Positions 35,453-45,096 of a DNA stretch of 64,000 nt are shown here, piece by piece. The notes under the pieces are model-generated. The model was not told the origin of the DNA and did not search any database. It saw nothing but the letters and a program-made list of their open reading frames with translations. Position 1 is the stretch's first letter; every line of letters begins with the position of its first letter. The translations under genes were made by a program, and so were the position numbers. Origin of the DNA: Sphingomonas sp. HMP9 (GTDB lineage Bacteria; Pseudomonadota; Alphaproteobacteria; Sphingomonadales; Sphingomonadaceae); contig NZ_AP022673.1 of the NCBI RefSeq assembly GCF_013374115.1, positions 1,392,501 through 1,456,500 on the forward strand, given 5' to 3'.

Positions 35453-37789
35453 TCAGATCAGCACCTTGTCCAGCGTGATCGGCAGGTCGCGCACGCGCTT
35501 GCCGGTGGCGTTGAAGATCGCATTCGCCACCGCCGCCGCGACGCCGGTTATGCCGATCTCGCCCACGCCGTGTGCGCCCATCGGCGTGTGCGGGTCGGCG
35601 ATGTCGGTCCAGATCACGTCGATTTCGGGCACGTCGAGGTGCACGGGCATGTGATATTCGGCGAGGCTCGGGTTCATGATGCGGCCGTTGCGCTCGTCGA
35701 ACTGCGTTTCCTCCATCAGCGCCATGCCGAGTCCCATGATGATTCCGCCGCGGAACTGGCTGCGCGCGGTCTTGGGATTGAGGATGCGGCCGCAATCGAA
35801 CGCGCCCAGGAAGCGGCTGACGCGAGTCTCGCCGGTCACCGCGTTGACGCGGACCTCGCAGAACAGCGCACTGTGCGAATGCATCGACCAGTGCATCAAT
35901 TCGAGCGGTTGCGACGCCTCTTCGCTGACGACCACGTTCTCGCGCTGTGCCCGCGCAAGGATCGAGACATAGCTCTCGCGCCGGGTCGGATCGTCGAGCT
36001 TGGTCAGCCCGCCATCTTCGCTTCCGACCTCGTCGGGCGACAGTCCGGCAAGAGGCGAGTCGTTGCCCGCGAGCTTCAGCAGCTCGGCCACCAGCGCATG
36101 ATGCGCGGCGATCACCGCCGCACCGATCGCGGCGGTCTGCTGCGATCCACCCGCCAGAATTGCACCGGGAATTATCGAATCGCCATAGCCGATCGAGACT
36201 TGGTCGAGCGGCAGCCCCAACCGGTCGGCGGCGACCATCGCGGTCGTCGTCGCGGTGCCCATCCCCATCTCCTGCGCGGCGACCTCGACCAGCGCATGAC
36301 CATCACGACGCAGGGTGATCCGCGCGGCGGCACCCGGCATGCGGTAATAGGGATAGGTCCCGGTTGCGCAGCCCATGCCGACCAGCCACTCGCCGTCGCG
36401 ACGGGTGCCGGGCTCGGCGCTACGCTCGTGCCAGCCGAACCGCTCCGCGCCGCTGCGCCAAGCCTCGACGATATGCCGCGACGAGAATGGCAGGCCGGAC
36501 GTCGGATCCTTGTCGGGCTCGTTGCGGATGCGCAGCGCTATCGGGTCCATCGCGAGTTCGATGGCCAGTTCGTCGATGGCGGATTCCAGCGCGAAGGTGC
36601 CGACGGATTCGCCCGGTGCGCGCATGAAGGTGTTGGCGAGCATGTTCATCGTCACGGTCTCGACCGACAGCTTGAAGCTGTCCGCGGCATAACCGCCGCG
36701 CGTGCCGAGGATGAACGGCTCGGGCATGTTGTTGTGCGGAGTCATCGCGGCGATGCCGGTGTGGACCAGCGCCTTGAAGCGACCATCCGCATCCGCGCCG
36801 ATCGCGACCCGCTGCTCGGTCAGCGTCCGGCCACCGACGATCCGGTACACACCCTCGCGCGACAACGTGATCCGTACCGGTCGGCCAGCCAGCTTGGCAG
36901 CCGCCGCGCCGAGGATCTGGTGATCCCACAGGCATTTGCCGCCGAACCCACCCCCGACGAACGGCGAGGTCAGGCGCACCTGCCCCGCCTTGAGGTCGAA
37001 CACGTCCGCGATCGTCTGTGCGGCTGCGGTGACGAGCTGGCTCGCGTCGTGAACCACTAGGTCCTCGCCGACCCACGCAATCGTCGCTGCATGCGGCTCG
37101 ATCGCGTTATGCGTGTGCGGTGGCGTGCGATAGACGTGATCGACCGAGTGTGGCGCCGCCGCCAGCATCGCGTCCGCATCGCCGATCTCGTTCAGCAGCG
37201 GCTGGCCCATGAACAGCCCCGGCTGCGGGCCGGCGGCCTTCGCATCCGCAAGCGACGTCGTCGACGGTTCGGCCACATAGGTCGCCACGATCAGCGATTT
37301 CGCGTGATCGGCCTCTTCCTGCGTCTCCGCCAGCACCACAGCGATCGGCTGGCCGTTCCAGTGGACACGGTCGTCCTGCATCACCGGCAAGTCCGCCGGT
37401 CCCGCCGCGGTCGGCGAAGACCCGAACACCGCCGGCTTGTTCATTCGCGGCGCGTTGCGATGCGTCATCACCAGCACGACGCCCGGCGCAGCCTCGGCCG
37501 CAGCGGTATCGATCGCAGCGATCCGCCCGCGCGGGATCGTCGCATAGGCGAGCGCGGCGTAGACCATGGCTTCCAGTGGAAACTCGGCCGCGAACGGTGC
37601 CGCGCCGCGCACCTTGAGCGTACCGTCGAGCCGCGACACCGACGTGCCGATCAACCCGTGCTGCTGGCGGATGAGCGGGTCGGGCACGCCGCCCGGAATC
37701 CAGCTGTCGGGGGCAAGCGGCACCAGCTTGCTCATCGCGCCCTGTACCAGGCCCTGCGCGGTTTCCTTGACGGTATCGACGATGCTCAT
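35453..37789 (-). CDS. xanthine dehydrogenase-family molybdopterin-binding subunit
   Basis: 778-residue catalytic subunit of a three-subunit molybdenum hydroxylase (oxidises aldehydes or purines with water). GTSVSRLDGTLKVRGAAPFA opens the first domain; VGGGFGGKCLWDHQ, RAPGESVGTFALESAIDELA and the C-terminal AHGVGEIGITGVAAAVANAI (with the catalytic Glu of GxGE) are cofactor-domain motifs. I start at ATG 37789, overlapping the FAD subunit stop by 4 bp; the longer frame upstream is a shadow. No signal peptide. Substrate not determinable; closest in style to YagTSR-type enzymes. Confidence 0.92.
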   Translation of the reverse strand: MSIVDTVKETAQGLVQGAMSKLVPLAPDSWIPGGVPDPLIRQQHGLIGTSVSRLDGTLKVRGAAPFAAEFPLEAMVYAALAYATIPRGRIAAIDTAAAEAAPGVVLVMTHRNAPRMNKPAVFGSSPTAAGPADLPVMQDDRVHWNGQPIAVVLAETQEEADHAKSLIVATYVAEPSTTSLADAKAAGPQPGLFMGQPLLNEIGDADAMLAAAPHSVDHVYRTPPHTHNAIEPHAATIAWVGEDLVVHDASQLVTAAAQTIADVFDLKAGQVRLTSPFVGGGFGGKCLWDHQILGAAAAKLAGRPVRITLSREGVYRIVGGRTLTEQRVAIGADADGRFKALVHTGIAAMTPHNNMPEPFILGTRGGYAADSFKLSVETVTMNMLANTFMRAPGESVGTFALESAIDELAIELAMDPIALRIRNEPDKDPTSGLPFSSRHIVEAWRSGAERFGWHERSAEPGTRRDGEWLVGMGCATGTYPYYRMPGAAARITLRRDGHALVEVAAQEMGMGTATTTAMVAADRLGLPLDQVSIGYGDSIIPGAILAGGSQQTAAIGAAVIAAHHALVAELLKLAGNDSPLAGLSPDEVGSEDGGLTKLDDPTRRESYVSILARAQRENVVVSEEASQPLELMHWSMHSHSALFCEVRVNAVTGETRVSRFLGAFDCGRILNPKTARSQFRGGIIMGLGMALMEETQFDERNGRIMNPSLAEYHMPVHLDVPEIDVIWTDIADPHTPMGAHGVGEIGITGVAAAVANAIFNATGKRVRDLPITLDKVLI

Positions 37790-38772
37790 GCTGCTGCTCC
37801 GGCAAGGTCGCCAAGAACGGCGACAAGGGTGCGCTTGGTCAGTTCGATCTTGAAGCCGTTGTCGCGCAGCGGCACGGCGTCCGCCAATTCTGCGATGGCC
37901 GCGGCACGGAACGCCTCTTCGGTCGCGGGACCGCCCCGCAACGCAGCCTCCGCCTTCGACGCGCGCCACGGCCTGTGCGCGACCCCGCCGAGCGCGATCC
38001 GCACGTCCCTGACGAGGCCGCCCTCGATTTCCAGCGCCGCCGCGATCGAGACCAGCGCAAAGGCGTAGCTCGCGCGGTCGCGCACCTTGCGATAGGTCGA
38101 GGTGGCAGCAAATTTCATTGGCGGCAGTTCGATCGCGGTGATCAACTCGCCCGGCTCCAGCACGGTATCGAACTCGGGATGGTCGCCCGGCAGGCGATGA
38201 AGCTCGACGAACGGCAACGTTCTCGCGCCGCCGTTGCCCTGCAAATGCACCGTCGCATCGAGCGCGGCGAGCGCAACACACATGTCGGAAGGGTGCGTGG
38301 CGACGCACGCCGACGACGCACCGAGAATGGCGTGCCCGCGCGTGAACCCTTCGATCGCGTCGCAACCCGATCCCGGCGCGCGCTTGTTGCAGCGCGATCC
38401 GTCGGTGTCATAGAAATAGGTGCACCGCGTCCGCTGCAGCAGATTGCCGCCGACCGTCGCCATGTTCCGGATCTGCGCCGATGCGCCGGCCAGGATCGCG
38501 CGCGACAGGACCGGATAGTGCGTCCGCACCGCGACATGCTCGGCGAGCGCGGTGTTGCGGACCGCCGCGCCGATCATCAACCCGCCGCCCTCGGTTTCCT
38601 CGATCTCCCGCGACAGGCCCGTCACGTCGATGAGCGCGGTCGGTCGTGCGACGGTCTCGCGGATCAGGTCGACCAGGTTGGTACCGCCACCAAGATACGC
38701 AGTCGCGCTCGACTGCCCGAGCCGCAGCGCATCGGCCGCGTCCTCGGCCCGCGCAGAGGTAAAGGGGGTCAT
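37786..38772 (-). CDS. xanthine dehydrogenase-family FAD-binding subunit
   Basis: 328 residues. AYLGGGTNLVDLIR binds the FAD pyrophosphate, and IRNMATVGGNLLQRTRCTYF is the second FAD motif. It also has CNKRAPGSGCDA, a Cys-containing insert known from YagS-type subunits that bind a [4Fe-4S] cluster (TRCTYFYDTDGSRCNKRAPG includes the Cys residues). C-terminal CO-dehydrogenase-flavoprotein domain present. Overlaps its neighbours by 4 bp each side, so the three subunits are translationally coupled. Confidence 0.92.
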   Translation of the reverse strand: MTPFTSARAEDAADALRLGQSSATAYLGGGTNLVDLIRETVARPTALIDVTGLSREIEETEGGGLMIGAAVRNTALAEHVAVRTHYPVLSRAILAGASAQIRNMATVGGNLLQRTRCTYFYDTDGSRCNKRAPGSGCDAIEGFTRGHAILGASSACVATHPSDMCVALAALDATVHLQGNGGARTLPFVELHRLPGDHPEFDTVLEPGELITAIELPPMKFAATSTYRKVRDRASYAFALVSIAAALEIEGGLVRDVRIALGGVAHRPWRASKAEAALRGGPATEEAFRAAAIAELADAVPLRDNGFKIELTKRTLVAVLGDLAGAAA

Positions 38773-39275
38773 GCCGCCATCTCCGCTTCGACGGTTTGGC
38801 GGATCGCGTCGATGATCCCGTTATGCGCGCCGCAGCGGCACAGATTGCCGCTCATCCGCTCCTGCAATTCCTCGCGGGTCAGCGTCACGTCGGCGGTGAG
38901 ATCGGCGCTGACATGGCTCGGCACGCCGCGCTTCGCCTCCGCCGCCATGCCGATCGCCGAACAGATCTGGCCGGGCGTGCAATAGCCGCATTGGAAGCCG
39001 TCATGATCGATGAACGCCTGCTGCAACGGGTGCAGCGTATCGCCGTCCGCCAGCCCTTCGATCGTGGTGACCTGTCGCCCGTCATACTGCACCGCAAGCG
39101 CGAGACAGGAGACGATCCGCTCGCCATCGACCAGCACCGTGCACGCGCCGCACGCACCCTGGTTGCAGCCCTTCTTCGTACCCGCGAGATGCAGCCCTTC
39201 GCGCAACAGGTCGAGCAGCGACACGCGGGGATCGTCGGGCAGCGCAACCGCCGACCCATTGACTAGTATCGGCAT
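38769..39275 (-). CDS. xanthine dehydrogenase-family [2Fe-2S] subunit
   Basis: 168 residues. Plant-type ferredoxin cluster: GCNQGACGACTVLVDGERIVSC. Second, all-alpha cluster: CGYCTPGQICSAIG and GNLCRCGAHNGIIDAI. It lacks a Tat signal, so the complex is likely cytoplasmic, unlike PaoABC. First gene of the leftward three-gene operon; 133 bp from the permease gene upstream. Confidence 0.94.
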   Translation of the reverse strand: MPILVNGSAVALPDDPRVSLLDLLREGLHLAGTKKGCNQGACGACTVLVDGERIVSCLALAVQYDGRQVTTIEGLADGDTLHPLQQAFIDHDGFQCGYCTPGQICSAIGMAAEAKRGVPSHVSADLTADVTLTREELQERMSGNLCRCGAHNGIIDAIRQTVEAEMAA

Positions 39276-39408
39276 CGCTACTCTCCAGTTCAGCTCGCGG
39301 TGTCGTTGCGACCGCGTGATCCGTATTCAGTACCGAACGGTATAGTCTGCCGGATGCTGGTCTGCCAAGCGCCGCGTGATGCGAATTTCGCGGACCCGGT
39401 GCGGTGCC

Positions 39409-40674
39409 TCAGCCGACGAGCAATCGCGCGCCAAGTGCCGCGAAGAGCGCGGGCGGCATGACGACCGCGCCGACCTTGAGGAACCGCCAGAAGCCGACGT
39501 CCTCGCCCTCACGGCGGATCGCGGTGAGCCACAGGATGGTGGCGAGCGACCCCGTGATCGACAGGTTCGGCCCCAGGTCGACGCCGATCAGCAAGCCGTC
39601 GGTGACGATCTGCGGGACGTGCGCCTGTTGCAGCGTGGTGCTGGCGATCAGGCCCGCTGGCAGGTTGTTCATCAGGTTCGATCCGAACGCCAGGATCGTT
39701 CCCGCGACGCCCGCGGTCGTCGACGGCGACTGCGCCGCACCCGCGGCCAGACGACTCGCCAGCATCGCGATCACGCCAGTGCTCGCCAGCGCCTCGACCA
39801 GCACGAACAGCCCGGCGACCAGCGGCAGCACCGCCCAGGACACCGAGCGCAGCGTGGGCAATGGCGACGTCCGCCCGCCGATACAGATCGCGGCCATCGT
39901 CGCGATCCCGGCAAGGCAGGTCGGCAGGCCCAACTCGTGGCCCCGTGCCGAGGCTGCAATCAACAGAACCGCCGTCGCGACGATCCCGCCGAGCGCGATC
40001 TTCCCGCCCCGCGACAGTGTCCCGGTCTCGACGACGGTCTCGCACTGCCCCGTGAGCCGCTCGCGCTCGACCCAGCGCAGGACGAGGAAAGTCACCCCGA
40101 TCGACAGCAAGGACGGGAGCGCGAACGACGCCATCCATGCACCGAGCGACGGCATCGCGCCGCCGTACAGCACGAGGTTCGCAGGGTTCGAGATCGGCAG
40201 GACGAAGCTCGCCGCGTTGGCGATCAGCGCGCACGCGAACAGCATCGGCAACGGATTTGCTTTCGCCTTCTTGGCCGCGGCATAGACGGCAGGCGTCAGC
40301 ACCACCGCCGTCGCATCGTTCGACAGGAAGGTCGTGACGACGATGCCGACGCCGAAGACCAAGGCGAACAACCGGCTGGTCGACCCGTTCGCCAGCCTGA
40401 CGGCGTGTTCCGCCACCCAGTCGAACAACCCCTGTTCCCGCGCGACTTCCGACAGCAGCATCATGCCGATCAGGAACAGATAGACGTCGCTACCCTTCAA
40501 CACCGCGCTCCACGCGGCACCGGGCGACATCAGCCCGAACGCGAGCAATGCCGCCGCGCCCGCGACCGCCCAGACCGCTTCGGGCAGCTTGAACGGACGC
40601 GTGATCACGCCGAAGGTCGCGACGAAGCAGATCGCCCAAATCGCATAGGTCGCTAGCGCGGCATGACCATTCAT
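39409..40674 (-). CDS. ArsB/SLC13-type membrane permease
   Basis: 421 residues with about eleven membrane segments. FLIGMMLLSEVAREQGLFDW, TFLSNDATAVVLTPAVYAA and the SNPANLVLYGG loop followed late by GSNLMNNLPAGL match the ArsB/NhaD-like ion transporter superfamily, in which each half carries an SND/SNPAN or GNNL-type re-entrant loop. Arsenite or organic-anion export/import cannot be told apart. No arsR or arsC is nearby, which argues mildly against arsenite. Confidence 0.85.
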   Translation of the reverse strand: MNGHAALATYAIWAICFVATFGVITRPFKLPEAVWAVAGAAALLAFGLMSPGAAWSAVLKGSDVYLFLIGMMLLSEVAREQGLFDWVAEHAVRLANGSTSRLFALVFGVGIVVTTFLSNDATAVVLTPAVYAAAKKAKANPLPMLFACALIANAASFVLPISNPANLVLYGGAMPSLGAWMASFALPSLLSIGVTFLVLRWVERERLTGQCETVVETGTLSRGGKIALGGIVATAVLLIAASARGHELGLPTCLAGIATMAAICIGGRTSPLPTLRSVSWAVLPLVAGLFVLVEALASTGVIAMLASRLAAGAAQSPSTTAGVAGTILAFGSNLMNNLPAGLIASTTLQQAHVPQIVTDGLLIGVDLGPNLSITGSLATILWLTAIRREGEDVGFWRFLKVGAVVMPPALFAALGARLLVG

Positions 40675-40726
40675 GCCGCGACCGTCCGGGTCGTTGGGCG
40701 CCGTCCGGGCTGCATCTTGCGGTTAA

Positions 40727-41851
40727 TCACCAGTCGAGTCCGTTCTTGTTCGGGCCGCGTTGCGCGCCGTCGATACCGCGATCCGGCCAGGCTCCGACCG
40801 CGTGCACGTCTCGCCCTAGCGCGACGGGCGGGTTGCGCTTGGGTTTTGCCGCGCCGTTGCGAACGAGGATTTCGATGCGATCCTCCCCGGCACCGCTGCG
40901 GACGCTTATGCGGTGAAGACCATCGGCCAAACCGCTCAGTGTCGCTGTCCAGACCGCAGACATATCGCCAGACCGGGTCATCGCGATCTCCTCGCCCGCG
41001 TCGATCCAGATCGAGGCCGCCGCCGCCGTCCCGAGAATCTTTGCCCGGACCACGACGGTGCCGCCGGGCACCGCGTCGGCGCGCGCCGGATCGGTCATCA
41101 GGCGGCGGTCGACGGGGCTGGTGATCTGGACGAGCGGCCAGGGATCGTCGATCGCGTGGAACCGCCAACTCGGTATGCCATCGTCGAGCGTGACTAACGA
41201 GAAACCGGGTGCGCCCTCTTCGATCTGGCCGGTCGACCGGGTCGCGCCATAGATCACGCGCCTGTCGTTCAGCAGCTCGTTGTAATGGGTATGGCCGGTA
41301 TCGACGAACGCGACGCGGTGCGCGGCGAACAGCCCGGCGACACCGTCGGGATCGTCACGCAGGTCGCCGGGATAGGCATGCATGAACACCGCCACCAGTT
41401 CGCCCGCGACGGTCGCACCACTCAACTCGCGTTCGATCCAAAGCCGCTGGTCGGGATCGATCCGGAAGTCCGGACCGCCCTTCCCCGCCGACACGATGTC
41501 GAGGAACAGGCAGCGATAGCCGGCAATCGTCTCGGCATAGGGGGCCATCCGGCGTGCGATCGCGCGCATCGCCGTCAGGCAGCCGGGTTCGAAATCATGG
41601 TCGCCTGCAAGGACGTGCCATGCCCCGGGCCATTCGGTCATCGCCGCCGCAATCCGCGCATATTGATCCTGCGTTCCGTGGTTCGCATTGTCGCCCGGTA
41701 ACAGCGCGAAGTCGATCGCATCGCTCATGCCAGCGCCGCCATGGTCGCGCGCCACCGCCATCAGCGCGCGAAACCGCGACAGTCCTTCATACCCATCTGC
41801 TTCGTCCACATGCAGGTCGCCAAAGTGTATCCAGGTCAGGCTTCCTGCCAT
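40727..41851 (-). CDS. calcineurin-like metallophosphoesterase
   Basis: 374 residues. WIHFGDLHVDEAD, FALLPGDNANHG, VLAGDHDFEPG, FMHAYPGDL and DTGHTHYNELL are the five metal-ligand blocks of the superfamily. After about residue 240 an Ig-like beta domain follows (GTVVVRAKILGTAAAASIWI, GLHRISVRSGAGEDRIEILV). No signal peptide. Substrate unknown. Ends 53 bp from the permease gene start region in the same direction. Confidence 0.88.
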   Translation of the reverse strand: MAGSLTWIHFGDLHVDEADGYEGLSRFRALMAVARDHGGAGMSDAIDFALLPGDNANHGTQDQYARIAAAMTEWPGAWHVLAGDHDFEPGCLTAMRAIARRMAPYAETIAGYRCLFLDIVSAGKGGPDFRIDPDQRLWIERELSGATVAGELVAVFMHAYPGDLRDDPDGVAGLFAAHRVAFVDTGHTHYNELLNDRRVIYGATRSTGQIEEGAPGFSLVTLDDGIPSWRFHAIDDPWPLVQITSPVDRRLMTDPARADAVPGGTVVVRAKILGTAAAASIWIDAGEEIAMTRSGDMSAVWTATLSGLADGLHRISVRSGAGEDRIEILVRNGAAKPKRNPPVALGRDVHAVGAWPDRGIDGAQRGPNKNGLDW

Positions 41852-42122
41852 TCCAATAGCCTTTTAGTATTGCGCCCGATGGACGCCGAGTGTTCGCCCA
41901 TAGCGAGACTGGAAGACCATCGTTCCGTGACATTTTATTCATGATTCGAACCTGAACCAGCGCGTTCAGTTTCGGTTTAGCTTTTGAGATCATGGGAGAT
42001 TTGCAACCAGACTATATTTAAGCCTCGGCGAAACTTTCGATCGGCCGGCAGCTTTAGCGACACAACATCCGTCGTTCCTCGAACGCCGCCGGGTGCCGGA
42101 CACGGACTTGCAGGAACTTTCG
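41852..42122. other. intergenic region with divergent promoters
   Basis: 271 bp between the leftward phosphoesterase and the rightward MFS gene. AT-richer than surroundings (41930-42020). No terminator, riboswitch or small gene was recognised. Confidence 0.4.
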
Positions 42123-43406
42123 ATGGCAACCACGATGGATACGGTCCCGACTAAAGGCGCGAGCGACCGGAAAGACGGACAGTCGCCGCGCGGCGGTGCG
42201 CCGACCAGGACGCTCGATGCGCTGAACTTCTTCCTTGCCGACGTTCGCGACGGGCTCGGGCCGTATCTCGCAATCTATCTCCTCGCGGTGCGCGGCCCGG
42301 CGCATGGCTGGAACGAGGCGACCGTCGGCATGATCCTGACGATCGCCGGGATCGTCGGCCTGATCTCGCAGACCCCCGCCGGCAGCCTGATCGATCGCGC
42401 CAGGAACAAGCCCCGGATCGTCATGATCGCCGCGCTGCTCGTGACGCTCAGCAGCATCTCGTTGCCGATCGTCAGTGGCTTCACCGCAGTCGCGGTCACG
42501 CAGTCGATCGCGGCGGTCGCAGGCGCGGTGTTCGCGCCGGCGATCTCGGCCATCACGCTCGGCCTTGTCGGCCCGAAGCTGTTCGCCAAGCGCGTCGGGC
42601 GCAACGAAGCCTTTAATCACGCGGGCAACGCGGTGTCGGCGGCGCTCGCGGGCGTGCTGGCCTGGAAGTTCGGACCGGTCGTCGTCTTCTACCTGATGGG
42701 CGCGCTAACGGTTGCGAGCATCGTGACCGCGTCGCGGATCGAGAACGACGACATCGACAATGCGGTCGCGCGCGGTCTCGATTGCGAACCCGAGGATGAT
42801 TGCGAGGAGCCGAGCGGCTGGAAGGCGCTGATCGAGAACAAGCCGCTGATGATCTTCGCGGTCACCGCCTTCCTGTTCCACCTCGCCAATGCGGCGATGC
42901 TGACGTCCGTCAGCCAGTTGCTCTCACGCACCGTGGGCAAGGATCAGGCGACCTCGCTGACCGCCGCCTGCATCGTCGCGGCGCAGCTGGTGATGGTGCC
43001 GGTCGCGATCGTCGTCGGGCGCAATACGGAGAAATGGGGCACCAAGCCGCTCTTCCTCGTCGCATTCGCGTTCCTCGCGGCGCGCGGTGCGCTGTACACC
43101 GTGTCGAACGATCCGTGGTGGCTGGTCGGCGTACAGGCGCTGGACGGCATCGGCGCCGGCATCTTCGGGGCGCTGTTCCCGGTCGTGATCGCCGACCTGA
43201 CCAAGGGCACGGGGCGCTTCAACGTCAGCCAGGGCGCGGTCGCCAGTGCGCAAGGCCTGGGTGCCGCGCTGTCGGCCACGCTCGCCGGCGCGATCATCGT
43301 CTGGTCGGGCTACACGGTCAGCTTCCTGACGCTGGCGACCATCGCCGGCCTCGGGCTGGTGCTCTATCTGGTCGCCATGCCCGAGACCAAGAAGAAGGCG
43401 GGGTAA
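42123..43406 (+). CDS. MFS transporter
   Basis: 427 residues from ATG 42123 (AGGAACTTTCG upstream; an in-frame start at 42093 has no ribosome-binding site). Twelve membrane segments. MFS signs: the loop TPAGSLIDRARNKPRI between helices 2 and 3 (motif A), and WKFGPVVVFYLMGAL. The central loop is acidic (DCEPEDDCEEPSG). NFFLADVRDGLGPYLAIYL at the N-terminus is typical of a subfamily of unassigned proteobacterial exporters. Substrate unknown. Confidence 0.9.
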   Translation: MATTMDTVPTKGASDRKDGQSPRGGAPTRTLDALNFFLADVRDGLGPYLAIYLLAVRGPAHGWNEATVGMILTIAGIVGLISQTPAGSLIDRARNKPRIVMIAALLVTLSSISLPIVSGFTAVAVTQSIAAVAGAVFAPAISAITLGLVGPKLFAKRVGRNEAFNHAGNAVSAALAGVLAWKFGPVVVFYLMGALTVASIVTASRIENDDIDNAVARGLDCEPEDDCEEPSGWKALIENKPLMIFAVTAFLFHLANAAMLTSVSQLLSRTVGKDQATSLTAACIVAAQLVMVPVAIVVGRNTEKWGTKPLFLVAFAFLAARGALYTVSNDPWWLVGVQALDGIGAGIFGALFPVVIADLTKGTGRFNVSQGAVASAQGLGAALSATLAGAIIVWSGYTVSFLTLATIAGLGLVLYLVAMPETKKKAG

Positions 43407-43418
43407 GCCCCCCGCACC

Positions 43419-44975
43419 TCACCGATCGACAGCGATGCTCGGCAAATACTGCGGCGCAGACCTGGCCTTGGCACGCTGTTCATACGCATAGCCGGCGCGC
43501 AACACTGTCTCGTCGGCGTTCCTGGTTGCGATGAAGGACAGGCCGACGGGCAGGCCCCGAACGAGACCTATCGGGACCGTCAGATGCGGGTAGCCGGCGA
43601 CCGCGGGCAATGTCGCCGCGGACGGCCCCGCATACGTATCGCCGTAGACGGGGTCAGTCAGCCATGCCGCGTCATAGGTCGGCTCGACCAGGATCTGCGC
43701 GCGCGCGCTGCGCAGCATCGCGTCGATCCCCTGCGCGCCCGCCAGCCGCAGCGATGTCGCGCGCGCGGTCTTGTACGCGGGATCGTCGAGCCCCTTGGTC
43801 TTGTCCGCGTCTTCGAACAGTTCCTGCGCGAAGAACGGCATTTCGGTCGCCGCGTTCGCGCGATTGAAGGCGATTACCGCGGTTAAAGTCTTCGTGGCGA
43901 CCGCGGGCGGCGTGGTCGCGAGATAAGCGTTCAGGTCGGCCTTGAGTTCGGTTTTCAGGACCATGAGTTCCGCTTCGCCCAAGCCGTCCAGCTTTGGCGC
44001 CTTCACCTCGACCAGCACGGCGCCCGCTGCACGAAGCACGTCGAGCGCCGCGTTATAGCGGACGACGAGATCCGCCGACATGGCATCGGGCCGGACGATT
44101 CCGACTCGCATGCCGGACAGCGCCCCGGCTGAAAGCCCCGCGGCATAATCCTTGGTCACCGCACGCGCCGTCACGCGGTCCGCCGGGTCCGCCCCGACCA
44201 TGCCCGACAACAGGATCGCGACGTCGGTCACGCTGCGCGCCATCGGCCCCGGCGTATCCTGGCTGTGGCTGATCGGTACGACGTGCGTACGGCTGACCAG
44301 ACCGATTGACGGCTTGAAGCCGACCAGCCCGTTCAGCGACGACGGGCACACGACCGACCCGTCGGTTTCGGTGCCGACCGCCGCAGCGGCGAAACTCGCG
44401 GCGACCGCGGCGCCCGACCCCGACGACGAACCGCACGCGGTCCGGTCTAGCGCATAGGGATTGCGCACCAGGCCGCCGACCGCGCTCCAGCCGCTCATCG
44501 AATGGGTCGATCGGATGTTGGCCCATTCCGACAAATTGGTCTTGCCGAGGATGACCGCTCCCGCGCGCCGCAGATAGGCGACCATCGGCGCGTCCCGGCG
44601 GGTCATGTTATCGCGCAGCGCCAGACTGCCCGCCGTCGTCGGCAGCGGATCCGCCGTCTCGATATTGTCCTTTATGAGGATCGGGATGCCGTGCAGCGGA
44701 CCGCGCACACGCCCCGCCTTGCGTTCGGCATCGAGCGCCCGGGCTTGTGCAAGCGCATCGGGATTGACCGCAATGACGCTGTGCAGCGCTGGTCCCTTGC
44801 GGTCCATCGCCGCGATCCGGGCGAGATAGGCCTGGGTGATGTCGACGCTGCTGGCTGCACCGTCGTTCATCAGCGCCCTCAACCGGTCGAGCGACACCTC
44901 TTCGACGACCACCGACTTGGCGAGGACGGGCGTAGCGACGCAGGCGAGCAGTACCGCAGTGATGAAACGACGCAT
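43419..44975 (-). CDS. exported amidase (amidase-signature family)
   Basis: 518 residues from ATG 44975 (GGGGG upstream), which gives a signal peptide MRRFITAVLLACVATPVLAK. The Ser-cisSer-Lys triad is visible: Lys in GIPILIKDNIETAD, and the amidase signature TACGSSSGSGAAVAASFAAA with GTETDGSVVCPSS carrying the two Ser. Hydrolyses amide bonds in the periplasm; substrate unknown. It converges with the MFS gene, with stops 12 bp apart. Confidence 0.93.
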   Translation of the reverse strand: MRRFITAVLLACVATPVLAKSVVVEEVSLDRLRALMNDGAASSVDITQAYLARIAAMDRKGPALHSVIAVNPDALAQARALDAERKAGRVRGPLHGIPILIKDNIETADPLPTTAGSLALRDNMTRRDAPMVAYLRRAGAVILGKTNLSEWANIRSTHSMSGWSAVGGLVRNPYALDRTACGSSSGSGAAVAASFAAAAVGTETDGSVVCPSSLNGLVGFKPSIGLVSRTHVVPISHSQDTPGPMARSVTDVAILLSGMVGADPADRVTARAVTKDYAAGLSAGALSGMRVGIVRPDAMSADLVVRYNAALDVLRAAGAVLVEVKAPKLDGLGEAELMVLKTELKADLNAYLATTPPAVATKTLTAVIAFNRANAATEMPFFAQELFEDADKTKGLDDPAYKTARATSLRLAGAQGIDAMLRSARAQILVEPTYDAAWLTDPVYGDTYAGPSAATLPAVAGYPHLTVPIGLVRGLPVGLSFIATRNADETVLRAGYAYEQRAKARSAPQYLPSIAVDR

Positions 44976-45096
44976 GAGACCCCCGATAGACGATGCCGCA
45001 GGATGGTCCCAAGCCGCGCACCGACGCAAGCGGCATCTGCTCGAGGCGCATCCCGCTGACGGCACGCGATAATTTGCCGCCAGCGGGAATGCTCGG

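Noticed and set aside
35453..38365. 970-codon reading of the molybdopterin subunit
   Set aside because: The first 192 codons overlap the FAD subunit in another frame; homologous protein begins at 37789.
39376..40656. 426-codon plus-strand frame opposite the permease
   Set aside because: Highly charged Arg/Asp/Gln composition; the minus strand encodes a clear membrane transporter.
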